Assembly (NCBI GenBank): GCA_031213475.1
Contig: JARUPZ010000008.1
Location: 12,023,938 to 12,087,937, forward strand
Length of the DNA stretch: 64,000 bases
Origin: Nereocystis luetkeana
Lineage: Eukaryota; Sar; Phaeophyceae; Laminariales; Laminariaceae
Direction: 5' to 3'
Shown here in pieces: positions 54,607 to 63,703 of this stretch. Position numbers and translations under genes: made by a program. A model generated the notes under the pieces. The model was not told the origin of the DNA. It saw nothing but the letters and a program-made list of their open reading frames with translations, and did no database searches. Numbering within the stretch: the stretch's first letter is position 1; each line of letters starts with the position of its first letter.

Positions 54607-55403
54607 CAGTGTTGCAAATCGCGGCAAGAAATGTGGGATGCGATTAATGCGATTGATCCCCTTTTTTTTTCAATCCCGGATCAATCAATCGTTGCTGAAA
54701 AACAATACCACTATCGCACATCCTGAATAGTGGTGATGTTTGGGCACAAAAGCGGTGCATTCCAAGAGGAACCAGAGAAACCCCAACGCATGTAGAGCAG
54801 CAGAGCAGCAGTCAAAGAAGTGCCCAGCACCCGGTGCAGCGGCGCAATGCAAGTTTGGACCACTAACCATTGCTGGCGTCAATCGTAGAAGCTGGATACA
54901 GGTGCGGGCACAGCACAGGAGTGCATTACACGGAAGCAACAAAACCGATGATGATTTGAGTGTCTTGAGATCCTCGTCCAGCCACGATACAATGGGCATC
55001 CATGAGTCCATGATCCTGAAGCGATGGTGGTTTCTTGAGTTGGTGGGTTGTATTCGTTACTCTCGACTGTAGTACTGGTACTCGAACATTTTTTCACCAT
55101 CTTCGACTACGACCACCCTTGCACTCGTCACCGCTACACAACCACCTTCGACACAATGTGCGCACCAATGCACGGAGACACAGCGACACAGCAGCAGTCG
55201 ATGGCGTGGTGCATCCAGGAACTGAGACAATCAAGTATGAGTATTAATAGTTGATCGCGATGTACGACCACGGTATTTCATCTTGATCGTGCGTGGGTCT
55301 AAACTTTGCGATCACGATATCAACTGGTGATCGTGGTTCAATTTTTTTGCGATCGATCACGATCCCCAGAAATCGTGATCGCTATACGCGATTTGCACCA
55401 CTG
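54607..55403 (-). mobile_element. hAT-like non-autonomous element, copy 2 (about 0.8 kb)
   Basis: CAGTGTTGCAAATCGCGGC at the left and CGCGATTTGCACCACTG at the right are imperfect terminal inverted repeats starting CAGTG, the hAT signature. Interior blocks match 41900-42490 in the opposite orientation. An 8-bp target duplication could not be confirmed (ACATTTAC versus GGTGACAC). A TATTAATA scar lies inside (55242-55249). No transposase is encoded. Confidence 0.6.
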
Positions 55404-55571
55404 GGTGACACATACTTGCCTATTTCATGATGCATGATACATGATTGATAATTGATTATACTTTGATCGCATCAACTATTCAGCACTGCTTCTGTCTGAT
55501 CGGCCGCTGTCCGAGTGGTCGGTCAAGTCAAGGCTGGCCGTTTACCCAGCCGTGCATATAAAAAAGCAACC

Positions 55572-55675
55572 GATTTTTTTTTGGTTTTTCGGATCTTCCT
55601 AGGGCTCCAGCACCTTTGTGTGACCACGGACTCCTTCGTCAGAGAGTTAATGTGAGAACAACAACAACAACAATA
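55572..55675 (+). mobile_element. REP 3' end, 5'-truncated copy
   Basis: GGTTTTTCGGATCTTCCTAG through AGAGAGTTAATGTGAGAAC and (AAC)n: the last ~90 bases of REP. TAAAAAAGCAACC occurs just before it (about 55559) and just after it (about 55675), a probable target duplication. Confidence 0.75.
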
Positions 55676-55704
55676 AAAAAGCAACCACCCCTGGTAGCTG
55701 ATAG

Positions 55705-55860
55705 CATTGGCTTCGGGGTTGGGGTTGGGTTGGGTTTTACTATGGTTCGACGTGGTGTAGGATATAAATTGACCAAAAAGTGTTGCACGAGCATACCAGG
55801 GTACAGCAGCAGTAGTAGTAGTTGCAGGTTGAGGTTGCCACTAGGGTTAGGGTGGTTGTA
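55705..55860 (+). repeat. G-rich telomere-like words
   Basis: GGGGTTGGGGTTGGGTTGGG at about 55717-55736 and GGTTGAGGTT..AGGGTTAGGGTGG at about 55826-55850. Irregular and short. A TACCAGGGTACAGCAGCAG scar chain lies between. Confidence 0.35.
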
Positions 55861-55969
55861 TCACATGTCATTCGGGAATAATGCACCATGCAGTGTTAAA
55901 TAAAGTGTTGCTCCATGTTTTCTCTGTAGTCCACCTGACATTGCTTGCGTACTACAACAGTAACTGCGG

Positions 55970-56046
55970 AGAGCCATAGTAAATAGGACCACATATTGTC
56001 AGTAGAAATTGGAAAACACATTGGTTTTTGTGTATTCCGTAGGTCC
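55970..56046. mobile_element. MITE-A left part, split by LINE-A
   Basis: TGCGGAGAGCCATAGTAAAT AGGACCACATATTGTCAG ... TTGTGTATTCCGTAGGTCCT, then breaks off into LINE-A. The missing right end is found at 59377-59398. Confidence 0.8.
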
Positions 56047-56063
56047 TCCGTAATACGTCTGGT

Positions 56064-58487
56064 ATGGTTGAGATTTTCACTGCGGCTGTTATTGATGCGG
56101 TCGAAAAAGAGGTACCACCCCCTGCACGTCGCCACCGCAGACATGGATGGTGTGAGTCTGCCGAAACCTCGGCCGCATTCATGCCAGCATGGACAGCGAG
56201 GGAGGATGCACGACAATTCTTGCGTGCCCACCCCCGGGACAGAACGGCGTGGAAGACCCTGAGATCTGCGTGTGCGAACCTGCAGAAGGTGATTGCCGCA
56301 GGACTGCATGCGTACTTCGAAGCGTACCTTGCCGAAACCGAACGACTCCTAGCGAACAACGACCAAAGAGGCTTTTACAAGCACCTTAAGAGTACGGTAG
56401 GATTGGAAGGGACTAAAGCGAGGAGCGAACAGTTCATTAGGGACGAGGATGGCACGATCCTACGGGATAAGGTGCGAATTCGTGAACGATGGGCGGGGTT
56501 TTATCACAAACTCTTGAACACGAAGTCGCTGAAACTCGATCCCACGATCATCGACCTCTTGCCACCGCGACCGCCTAAACTGTCGCTTGAAGATGAACCA
56601 TCCATAGACGAGATGACCGAAGCACTGAAGGGGATGTCGAATTGGAAAGCTGTCGGGCCAGATGGTCTCCCGGTCGAACTCCTAAAAATCGACCACCCGG
56701 CATTCGCCCAGCGCTTTCACAACATCCTTGTCAATGTTTGGTTAACAGGAGAAGTCCCTCAGCAATGGAAAGATGCGATCATCAAGGTCCTTCACAAAAA
56801 GAAGGATCGAACTGACTGCAACAACTATAGAGGGATCTCGCTTGTTGCCCACGCAGGCAAAGTGTTGTTGAAAATCGTCGCGTCCCGCCTCAGCAACTAC
56901 TGCGAGACCGAGGAACTACTCCCCGAGGAACAGTGCGGCTTCCGCCCCGCACGATCAACGATTGATATGTTGTTCGTCGTGCGCCGGCTGCAAGAGCTCG
57001 GACGACAGAGGAAAATCCCCTTATACGTGTGCTTCATCGATCTGCAGAAAGCGTACGACTCTGTCGACCGAGAGCTGTTATGGAAGGTACTCACACGCTT
57101 TGGCGTACCAACCAAGATGCTGAGAATTATCCGTAATTTCCACGATGGCATGCGGGCTCGCGTGCGTACTGATGACGGCGAGCTCTCGGAATGGTTTGAT
57201 GTCACGCAGGGGCTGCGGCAAGGCTGTGTACTGTCACCGTTACTGTTCAACGTGTTCTTCGCTGCTGCGTTACACGTCGTACTAGTACGCTTCAGCCAAG
57301 ACGAAGCCATTGTAAGGGATTTGGTCCAACTCTTGGAAGCTGGAGTAGTTCGAACAGGGAAGGAGGAGCCATTGGCGTGCGTGCGAAGGTCTGTATGGGG
57401 CATGTTGTACGCCGACGATGCAGGAATTGTCTCGAAGTCGGCTGAAGGGCTCGCAAAAATGATGACAGTCATCGTGACTGTCTTCGAAGCAGCAGGCCTC
57501 ACGGTGTCGGAAAAGAAGACTGAGACAATGGTCCTACAAACACCAGACCGGACAACCCTCGCACCACCGCTCGTCATCGAAGCGGCAGGTCAGAGGTATA
57601 AGCAGACGACCCAGTTCTTATACCTAGGCGGCGTTATCCACGAAAACGCTGACCTCTCGCTCGAAATCGACCGACGGATCCGCCTCATGCGAGCATGCTT
57701 CAAACGGTTCGGCCCGGAGTTGTATGATAGGACGACCGCCCCCCTTAGCCTTAAAGTCCGAATGCTGAAGGCCGAGGTGATTGAGACCCTGCTGTACGGG
57801 TGTGTGACGTGGACCCTCAGAGCGGAACACTTTGCCAAGCTTCGAACGGCTCACCACCAAGTCCTGTTGCGAGTCATTGGCTTCCAGCGCCGACTTCGTA
57901 CTGACCATGCCACCCTCTCGTACGCGAAGGCCCTCAAGATGACACGTTGCGAGAGCATCGAAACGACCATTCGCAAACGGCGGCTCTTCTTTGCGGGGGG
58001 CGTGGCACGGCAAAGCAAGGAGCGATTACCCAATCGGGTAATGCTCGGGACGATAGCTGGTGGGGAGAACCCGAGACCAGGCGGACAGTGTAAGACGTGG
58101 CATAGATGCATAGTCGAAGACCTTAGGGAGTTCCGAGCCACCGAAGGGTCAACGGAAGTTGCCCCCTTGGTGTTTGGAGTTGAGACCGCGTTGTGGTCCA
58201 CTGCAGCCAAAAAGGTGGGGAAGTGGTACCGGGGGATCCTTGAAGCAGCCGAACGGTTCATGGTGAGGTGGCACGAGGCTGAGGCTGAGATGAGTAGACA
58301 GCGCCGCGCATCCGCCGTGGATGGTGCCCAAAGGAACGGGGGGGGAGGGGGCAACAGGAGAAGTGGCATAAAGCCCGACCGAGTGAATGCGGAGAGGGGG
58401 GGGAACAGGAGGGGTAGAAGGGAAACGGCGGTAGACGAAAGTAGGAAGGAGATGGCAGACAGGGTAGCAAGGCACCAAGTCGACTAG
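56064..58487 (+). CDS. LINE reverse transcriptase (ORF2 C-terminal part)
   Basis: RNA-directed DNA polymerase for target-primed reverse transcription. Residues 1-80 are a basic linker region collinear with LINE-B. The RT core includes AVGPDG (196-201), YRGISL (255-260), CGFRPARST (291-299), [13 protein letters not shown] (324-336, catalytic D326), [13 protein letters not shown] (383-395) and YADDAG (449-454, catalytic D451/D452), with LGGVI (521-525) in the thumb side. The C-terminal third has [20 protein letters not shown] (about 635-655), typical of many LINE ORFs. No stops, so catalytically plausible. The frame is open 7 codons upstream of the ATG to the insertion junction; that ATG may be internal to a longer ORF2 in intact elements. 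No apurinic-type endonuclease or RNase H motif seen. Confidence 0.93.
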   Translation: MVEIFTAAVIDAVEKEVPPPARRHRRHGWCESAETSAAFMPAWTAREDARQFLRAHPRDRTAWKTLRSACANLQKVIAAGLHAYFEAYLAETERLLANNDQRGFYKHLKSTVGLEGTKARSEQFIRDEDGTILRDKVRIRERWAGFYHKLLNTKSLKLDPTIIDLLPPRPPKLSLEDEPSIDEMTEALKGMSNWKAVGPDGLPVELLKIDHPAFAQRFHNILVNVWLTGEVPQQWKDAIIKVLHKKKDRTDCNNYRGISLVAHAGKVLLKIVASRLSNYCETEELLPEEQCGFRPARSTIDMLFVVRRLQELGRQRKIPLYVCFIDLQKAYDSVDRELLWKVLTRFGVPTKMLRIIRNFHDGMRARVRTDDGELSEWFDVTQGLRQGCVLSPLLFNVFFAAALHVVLVRFSQDEAIVRDLVQLLEAGVVRTGKEEPLACVRRSVWGMLYADDAGIVSKSAEGLAKMMTVIVTVFEAAGLTVSEKKTETMVLQTPDRTTLAPPLVIEAAGQRYKQTTQFLYLGGVIHENADLSLEIDRRIRLMRACFKRFGPELYDRTTAPLSLKVRMLKAEVIETLLYGCVTWTLRAEHFAKLRTAHHQVLLRVIGFQRRLRTDHATLSYAKALKMTRCESIETTIRKRRLFFAGGVARQSKERLPNRVMLGTIAGGENPRPGGQCKTWHRCIVEDLREFRATEGSTEVAPLVFGVETALWSTAAKKVGKWYRGILEAAERFMVRWHEAEAEMSRQRRASAVDGAQRNGGGGGNRRSGIKPDRVNAERGGNRRGRRETAVDESRKEMADRVARHQVD

Positions 58488-59150
58488 GAAGTAGAATATG
58501 ACCATACTACTAGTGCTACCAACTGGTGCAGCTGGCTCGAACGTGGTCTTCCCTTGTCTTCTCTTTTAGTTTCGTTTTTTCGTTTTTTTTTTTTTTTTCT
58601 TTCTTGCGCTGACTCTCCGTGATTTTCATTTCATTTTTTCTCTTCCTCTTCCTTTTCTGATTGATAAGCCGTACTCAAGGAGCCGTGTGGCGTGGTTGGA
58701 AGACGAACCTGCTCTGCTCGGCTCGTATTGTCTGACGCCAAGGGGCTGGGCATAGTTGACGAACGCAGGGCGGAGACGGCAGTCTGGGTAGCAAGGTACC
58801 AGGCGGATTAGCAGGGAGAACCTGGCTATACTACTCGTACCACAAGCTGCTGCCGCCACCTAGAAGGTGCTTTGGGCTTTGGTCTGCCTTTTATTTCCCC
58901 TTTGTTATTTTTCCTTGTTACTTTCTCCTTGGTTCTTTGTCTTACTCTGTTCACAAGCAGTGGTGTCTTTTGTTATTTCTTCTTTTTTCCAGCTCGTTCT
59001 TTTTCAAGTGTAGGCCACCTCGCCTGCGGGGGGGGGGGCACGACAGATTGTTTCTCTTAGATTTTGCTTTCATTTTTCTTCTTTTTCTTTTTCGACTTGT
59101 CTACCTTGTTTTTGTTTTCTCTTTGATTGTTTCTTTTCGTTTCACTATTT
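58488..59150 (+). other. LINE-A 3' untranslated region with duplicated ORF tail
   Basis: 58756-58835 (GACGAACGCAGGGCGGAGAC, GGGTAGCAAGGTACCAGGCG, TATACTACTCGTACCA) is a diverged copy of 58435-58515 (GACGAAAGTAGGAAGGAGAT, GGGTAGCAAGGCACCAAGTC, CATACTACTAGTGCTACC). The remainder is T-rich with CTTTTT and GTTTTC runs. Confidence 0.6.
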
Positions 59151-59376
59151 CATAGATTGCGTATGTCGTGCCTGTCGTATCTAGTATGATGACATGGCTT
59201 TGCATTGCCCACTGCAGTTCACACTGCACACGTGGCAACGTAGTATCTCTGTGGCGTAGCTTTGTGACCACAGAACTTGTATCTCTTCTAGGATGGAAGA
59301 ATCGGCACGGACACTGGTTGTGCTGGATGTCGACGGGTAGAAAGAACGGTTTAATGTGAAGAACACACACACACAC

Positions 59377-59398
59377 ATTTAGTATGGCCCCCCGTAAA
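59377..59398. mobile_element. MITE-A right end, displaced by LINE-A
   Basis: ATTTAGTATGGCCCCCCGTAA directly follows the LINE (AC)n tail and completes the half at 55970-56046. Confidence 0.8.
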
Positions 59399-59593
59399 TA
59401 GTGCTGAAAAATCATGCCGCTGTTGTCTACCACCAGGCTCTAAGGACACAGTCTGTTACAAACGCGTTGTCTGTTGACAGCAGTCTGTCTGCCTGTAGTC
59501 TATCAACAGTCCGTCAATCCTCCACTCGAGTATGCTCACGCCAGTAGCAAACACTTGTCCTACTACAGTAGGTGCGGTGCACTCCTTGTTTTT

Positions 59594-59660
59594 CATGGCG
59601 AAAAAGGTCCACCATTTTCTTCCCTGTTCGACTTGCGTCGAATCGTGCACACACAGCTGC
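59594..59660 (-). repeat. Diverged SINE-1 fragment
   Basis: ATGGCGAAAAAGGTCCACCA TTTTCTTCCCTGTTCGACTT GCGTCGAATCGTGC matches the SINE-1 body on the minus strand at moderate similarity. Confidence 0.35.
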
Positions 59661-59669
59661 TCTAAACTA

Positions 59670-60495
59670 TTACCTTACGAAGGATACCGCAATATATGGG
59701 CGACATCAGGTAAAAAACTTTTCATTTTTGGCGAAGGCTCGCAGCTTAGGACCGTTTTCAACGACGCATATTTAGCGAAAAACTTGCTAAATTTCCATAC
59801 GTAGGTACCTGGTATGGATTTTTTTACTTGGCAAAATCGCAAAAAACTTGCTAAGCATTTTTTTGGGGAATCTACACTTGTTCATTGGCAAATTTATGAA
59901 AATATATATTTGCTATTTTATGAGCTATTTCAGCCCAATAACGCCGACGCAAGGTTGTACAAACCCGGCCACCCCACGACGCCCTACGCTAGACTCGCTC
60001 TAACTTGTGTAGTAGAGGGAGATACGAAGGATACCCGGTGGTATTGATCACAGTGATGATAAGGCTGGCGACACTGGCCGTGAGCCCCATGTGGATGCAA
60101 CATGGGTGTCGTTTTGTGCACGGGCTAAAACAGAATAACAAACAGCTTTTCCCAGGGGATTTTGGCTGGGCTGGAAGGACTGCCGACCTCTGAGGTACGT
60201 GGGAGTTGTTTCTGCGGCAGCATTTACGCCATAGAGAGCGTGGAGGATTTTCAGAGTGGCATTCCTCGCTGAGCACAAATACTCACCTGAAAATTCTTGA
60301 CACAAAATATTTACTTAGTCAAGACTCAAAGCCTGATATTAAAGTCCTACCATGGTAAGACCTATCCCAATGGGACGGCGAAGTTTCAATAGTAAGGTTG
60401 AATTTCAAAGATACCCGTCAAAAAAAATCAGAACACGCTTCTTGTGGGCCACGTAAAAAAAAAAAAGTTCCTAACTTTTGGAAAAAGCCTGAAAA
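59670..60495. other. No gene recognised
   Basis: AT-rich, with two similar words ATTTAGCGAAAAACTTGCTA and AATCGCAAAAAACTTGCTAA about 70 bases apart and TACCTGGTA (about 59806) between them. Confidence 0.35.
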
Positions 60496-60499
60496 AAGC

Positions 60500-61045
60500 A
60501 AATCTGGGCCCTCTCAGGCCGATCTTTGGTTCGAAGCGGCGAGATTCCGAGTCCTCGACAGATATCGATCAACAAAACCAACGATTGCGTCATGAATTCT
60601 GAACGGAGTGCGCTCGTTAGGGGCTCCGACCCACCCTAGGGTCACCGTCTTCCCACCATGGCCGGTGTCATGTGGCGGGAGCTGACCAGGCGCATGATAA
60701 AAAACATTGGCCGCTGGTTTGCATATAATTGAAGACAAAATTTTTCCATCCGTCTCGAATGGCAAAAAATAGACTTTTTTTCAGGTTTGGGAGGATACCG
60801 TAGGACGCCGCCGGCAAGCTCTCGCGCCCTAGACCATGGATCCACCTGATATCTTCGAGGCCGTCATCAATATTTGCTGGCCTTGCCAGATACCGAGCGG
60901 GTTGGCCGTGGGCTAAGTCTATGTTGAGATCGACCGTCGATCGTCGCACGAGCTGGTTTCGATCACCATGTTGACAAGTTGCAACCTGAAAAACGCAAAT
61001 TGCGCCGCCTGCAGCCGTTGGGAGGAAAAAAAATGAAAAAATCAA
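60500..61045 (-). CDS. Candidate exon(s) of an unknown gene
   Basis: After an acceptor-like TTGCGTTTTTCAG at about 60987, the minus frame reads VATCQHGDRNQLVRRSTVDL NIDLAHGQPARYLARPANID DGLEDIRWIHGLGRESLPAA, a protein-like sequence, and stays open to 60668. A second frame (60514-60765) continues with TVTLGWVGAPNERTPFRIHD AIVGFVDRYL. The frame change suggests an intron or decay. No family recognised. Confidence 0.35.
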
Positions 61046-61476
61046 ACATTTTTCTCTTTTTTTCCCACAGCGGCGGTACGTGAATTTTTTCGGCTGTTTT
61101 TTTCAAGCAATGTAGTTGAAAAAAAAACTTTTGAACTTCGCCTTTCCATTGGCATAGATCTAACCCCCCAAGTTTTCGACACGTGTCGGGTACTGGTGCA
61201 ACACGCTAGCGGTAACACCCCCCCTGGGATGACTTTTGAGAGGCGATTGTTTCCAAACCGCGGAGGGCACACACAACCACTCTCATGCTTTTGTGGCTTT
61301 GGACAAATAGTGATGTGGTATTTCTGTAGACGCATCGCTTTTATGCTTTTGTATGTTCTCTTCCCTCCGCCGAGAAAAACTCTTGGAAAATTATACTTAT
61401 AGGTCGCCTGAAGGGGTGTGGCATCTTGCGTTTTGTACGACTGTACGGCGGTATTGGTGTATTGATAGACTATCAA
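61042..61476 (-). CDS. Candidate exon upstream of 60500-61045
   Basis: Open for about 144 codons with HITICPKPQKHESGCVCPPR FGNNRLSKVIPGGVLPLACC and a basic C-terminal end. It lies just upstream of the previous candidate on the same strand. Several cysteines are visible, but there is no recognisable zinc-finger spacing. Start codon uncertain. Confidence 0.3.
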   Translation of the reverse strand: MIVYQYTNTAVQSYKTQDATPLQATYKYNFPRVFLGGGKRTYKSIKAMRLQKYHITICPKPQKHESGCVCPPRFGNNRLSKVIPGGVLPLACCTSTRHVSKTWGVRSMPMERRSSKVFFSTTLLEKNSRKNSRTAAVGKKEKNV

Positions 61477-61550
61477 TAGGCTCGTACGATACGAGTAGTA
61501 ATATTAATTGTGGCTTTCGAAGGGCAGAGCGAGGTGGAGGAATTGCACCC

Positions 61551-61577
61551 ACGTACGTACGTACGTACGTACGTACG
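61551..61577. repeat. (ACGT)n microsatellite
   Basis: About six and a half perfect ACGT/CGTA units. Self-complementary, able to form a cruciform. Confidence 0.9.
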
Positions 61578-61579
61578 AG

Positions 61580-62980
61580 GCTCTTCTGATTTACACGGCA
61601 GCATGAATAAGAGCATTCACGAAAAGTAAGTGCTGTTTGATTGTATAGAACGTGAGAAACAATACAAAAAATAGTGCTGTAATTAAATACCAGGTACAGC
61701 AGTAGGAAGTGAACCCATCCTTTTCAAGAAAGTGTTCGTTGTTCGTTGCCGGTGTTGTCGAGGTTGTTCCGGTGACGCCGGTGTTTCCTTTCATAAAGCG
61801 AGCAGTAGGGGCCATCCTGTCAATTAAGTATCTAGTGGTACCTGGTAAAGCGTACCAGTACCAGGTATGCGTCCATACTCCTGTAGATTCATACTGGTAA
61901 TGGCGTGTAGGGGTTCGTTTTTGTGTGAGCTCCGACGACAAGGCGGCCGATCGGTCATCACATCGTCAGTCCTCAGCTTCGGCTTGTCATTTACGACTCA
62001 CGACCCCTTGGTCCCTGGAGGGTCGAGAGGGCTAGTCGTTTCCTGTACGAGTAGTGCTTTAGTTTACATCTCCTATCGTCGTTCATAACTAAACTTCATG
62101 CAATCTGTTACCGATTTGATCTGGTTGGTGGGTACCTCGGCTGCCGTGCCGTTTTCGAATATCAGTCCTACAGCAGCATATTTGTACCGAGTACTTGTAC
62201 ATGAAGTATGAAGTTTGTCACGAAAGAGAGGAAGAGCTGTGGGCCGTGTCGAACCATCACTTTGTGATCATCAGGTATTCCAGAACAAGCGCCTTGCCGG
62301 ATATGTATGGAACTCTAGCTAAATTCGCTGGTGATTATGTGATCAGAACAGGCGCCTTACCGGATATGGGACACTAGCTCAATTCACCAGAGATAATGTG
62401 ATATATGACCATACTTTCAAGTATCCTGGAATACCGTACGGTACGAAAGCACCTTCCCCCTCCCCTGAAATTGTTTTCCCGGGACGTTTGTCTGCTAAGC
62501 TATGAGGGGGCGCGCGCAAGATGGCACGATACGACACCCTCGAAGACATACCCTGGTGTAATATGTATGCAAGATGTAGTTCGGAGATGATTTGCAGGAG
62601 AGCGCACCCAAGCCAAGATGGTGGCTTTAAAAAGAACAACGGGATCTTTCTGTGTTTGATGCATCGCTCGCTTTCGCCGGAAATCAGCACGGGATTTCAT
62701 CGTTTATCGAAAAAATCAGCTTCGAAGTACCTTCTTTCGCGGGAGTGTGCTATGTTGTGTGTTGTATTTATTTTATTTTTTTCGGTTTTGTTTTAGGTGT
62801 TGTATTACACCCGTACGGCTCACCCATATACACCATGTACCTACTCGTACTGTAAATAGAAGAAACTTTTGCACGCAGAGTGGTTTGCTCTATTAATAGT
62901 GTGCGGGAGTGTGCTACGCTGTGTGTTGTATTATTATACTTACCTGTACGGCACACATATATACACCACTATGTACCTAC
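61580..62980. other. No gene recognised
   Basis: Unique AT-rich DNA. A local duplication: GCGCCTTGCCGGATATG and GCGCCTTACCGGATATG at about 62290 and 62352, with following GACTAGCTCAATTC-like words; also GTGTGCGGGAGTGTGCTA near 62900 resembling 62740. Scars TACCAGGTACAGCAGTA at about 61689, TACCTGGTA at about 61839, TACCAGGTA at about 61860 and TATTAATA at 62891-62898. Confidence 0.35.
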
Positions 62981-62981
62981 T

Positions 62982-63035
62982 CTATTTTTACTGTTAATAA
63001 CAACATGTAGTTCTATTTAGTATTGTCCCCCGTAA
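62982..63035. mobile_element. MITE-A right half
   Basis: TATTTTTACTGTTAATAACA ACATGTAGTTCTATTTAGTA TTGTCCCCCGTAA; the left half is absent. Confidence 0.6.
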
Positions 63036-63145
63036 TAGTGCAAGTATTTTCACACGCTTGCCATCGAACAATGACCTTCGACGCGGATCGCTCAAAAACA
63101 TGCCCATAGTTCATACCAGAAAGTAATAATGTACCTTGTACCAGT

Positions 63146-63703
63146 ATGGAAACCAAGAAAATAAATATACTGCGACTACTGCGGTATATGCACCAAGTAT
63201 TGCTGTCGAATGTTTGGAAGCACACGCTGGCGGCACCGAGGGGGGTTCAAAATGTTGGAGCAAAAAATAGTGGATATAGAACAGCCATCAGCAACAACGG
63301 CAGTCGCCTCGGGGAAAGGCTTCTGAGAACCTACTCTTGCTACAAAAAAAGAGGAGGGGTAGAGGAAGCGGAGATTACAAGAACATGGCGCTTCCGGCTG
63401 ATATCAGGGCAGCTACTCTACGTGGTGTCGGCGGAGACGTCTATCCAGAACGTTCCATACAGGAAGGAAACGCGGGCAGGGGCAGCGGCATGCCTCGACC
63501 TGCGCTGTGTCACCTTCATGCGAGTCGCTGCGAAGTTCGCCGGGGGTGCCAACTGGAGGTATACGCAGCGCAGGTCGAAGCATGCCGGTTCCCCTGTCGG
63601 CGTGGCCTTCACACTTACAAAAGGTTCTGGATCGTCGTTTCCGCCGACACTAGTACGGGGGACCATAGGTAGTAGGACCTATGGTATACATAAAAAACCC
63701 TAG
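63146..63703 (+). CDS. Hypothetical frame running through a palindrome
   Basis: ATG-started, 185 codons, ending inside MITE-A. The segment with YRKETRAGAAACLDLRCV and WRYTQRRSKHA has a counterpart on the minus strand (63418-63666, with ACFDLRCV and TQRRSRHAAAP) because the DNA is an inverted repeat. Coding status is unproven. Confidence 0.25.
   Translation: METKKINILRLLRYMHQVLLSNVWKHTLAAPRGVQNVGAKNSGYRTAISNNGSRLGERLLRTYSCYKKRGGVEEAEITRTWRFRLISGQLLYVVSAETSIQNVPYRKETRAGAAACLDLRCVTFMRVAAKFAGGANWRYTQRRSKHAGSPVGVAFTLTKGSGSSFPPTLVRGTIGSRTYGIHKKP

Larger units (their letters stand above)
56047..59376 (+). mobile_element. LINE-A: 5'-truncated non-LTR retrotransposon, intact RT
   Basis: About 3.3 kb: an 807-codon reverse transcriptase frame, a ~0.9-kb T-rich 3' untranslated region with an internal copy of the ORF end (58750-58835), and a terminus GTGACCACAGAACTTG..GGTTTAATGTGAAGAAC-(AC)n. 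It interrupts a MITE-A at GGTCCT/ATTTAGTATGG. No endonuclease domain is present, so the 5' part is missing. At least eight truncated tails in the window match its 3' end. Confidence 0.85.

Noticed and set aside
35383-62000. TACCWGGTA as a transcription-factor or methylation (CCWGG) site
   Set aside because: Empty paralogous sites show it as an added sequence with a duplicated TA, which a conserved binding site would not explain. A secondary function is not excluded.
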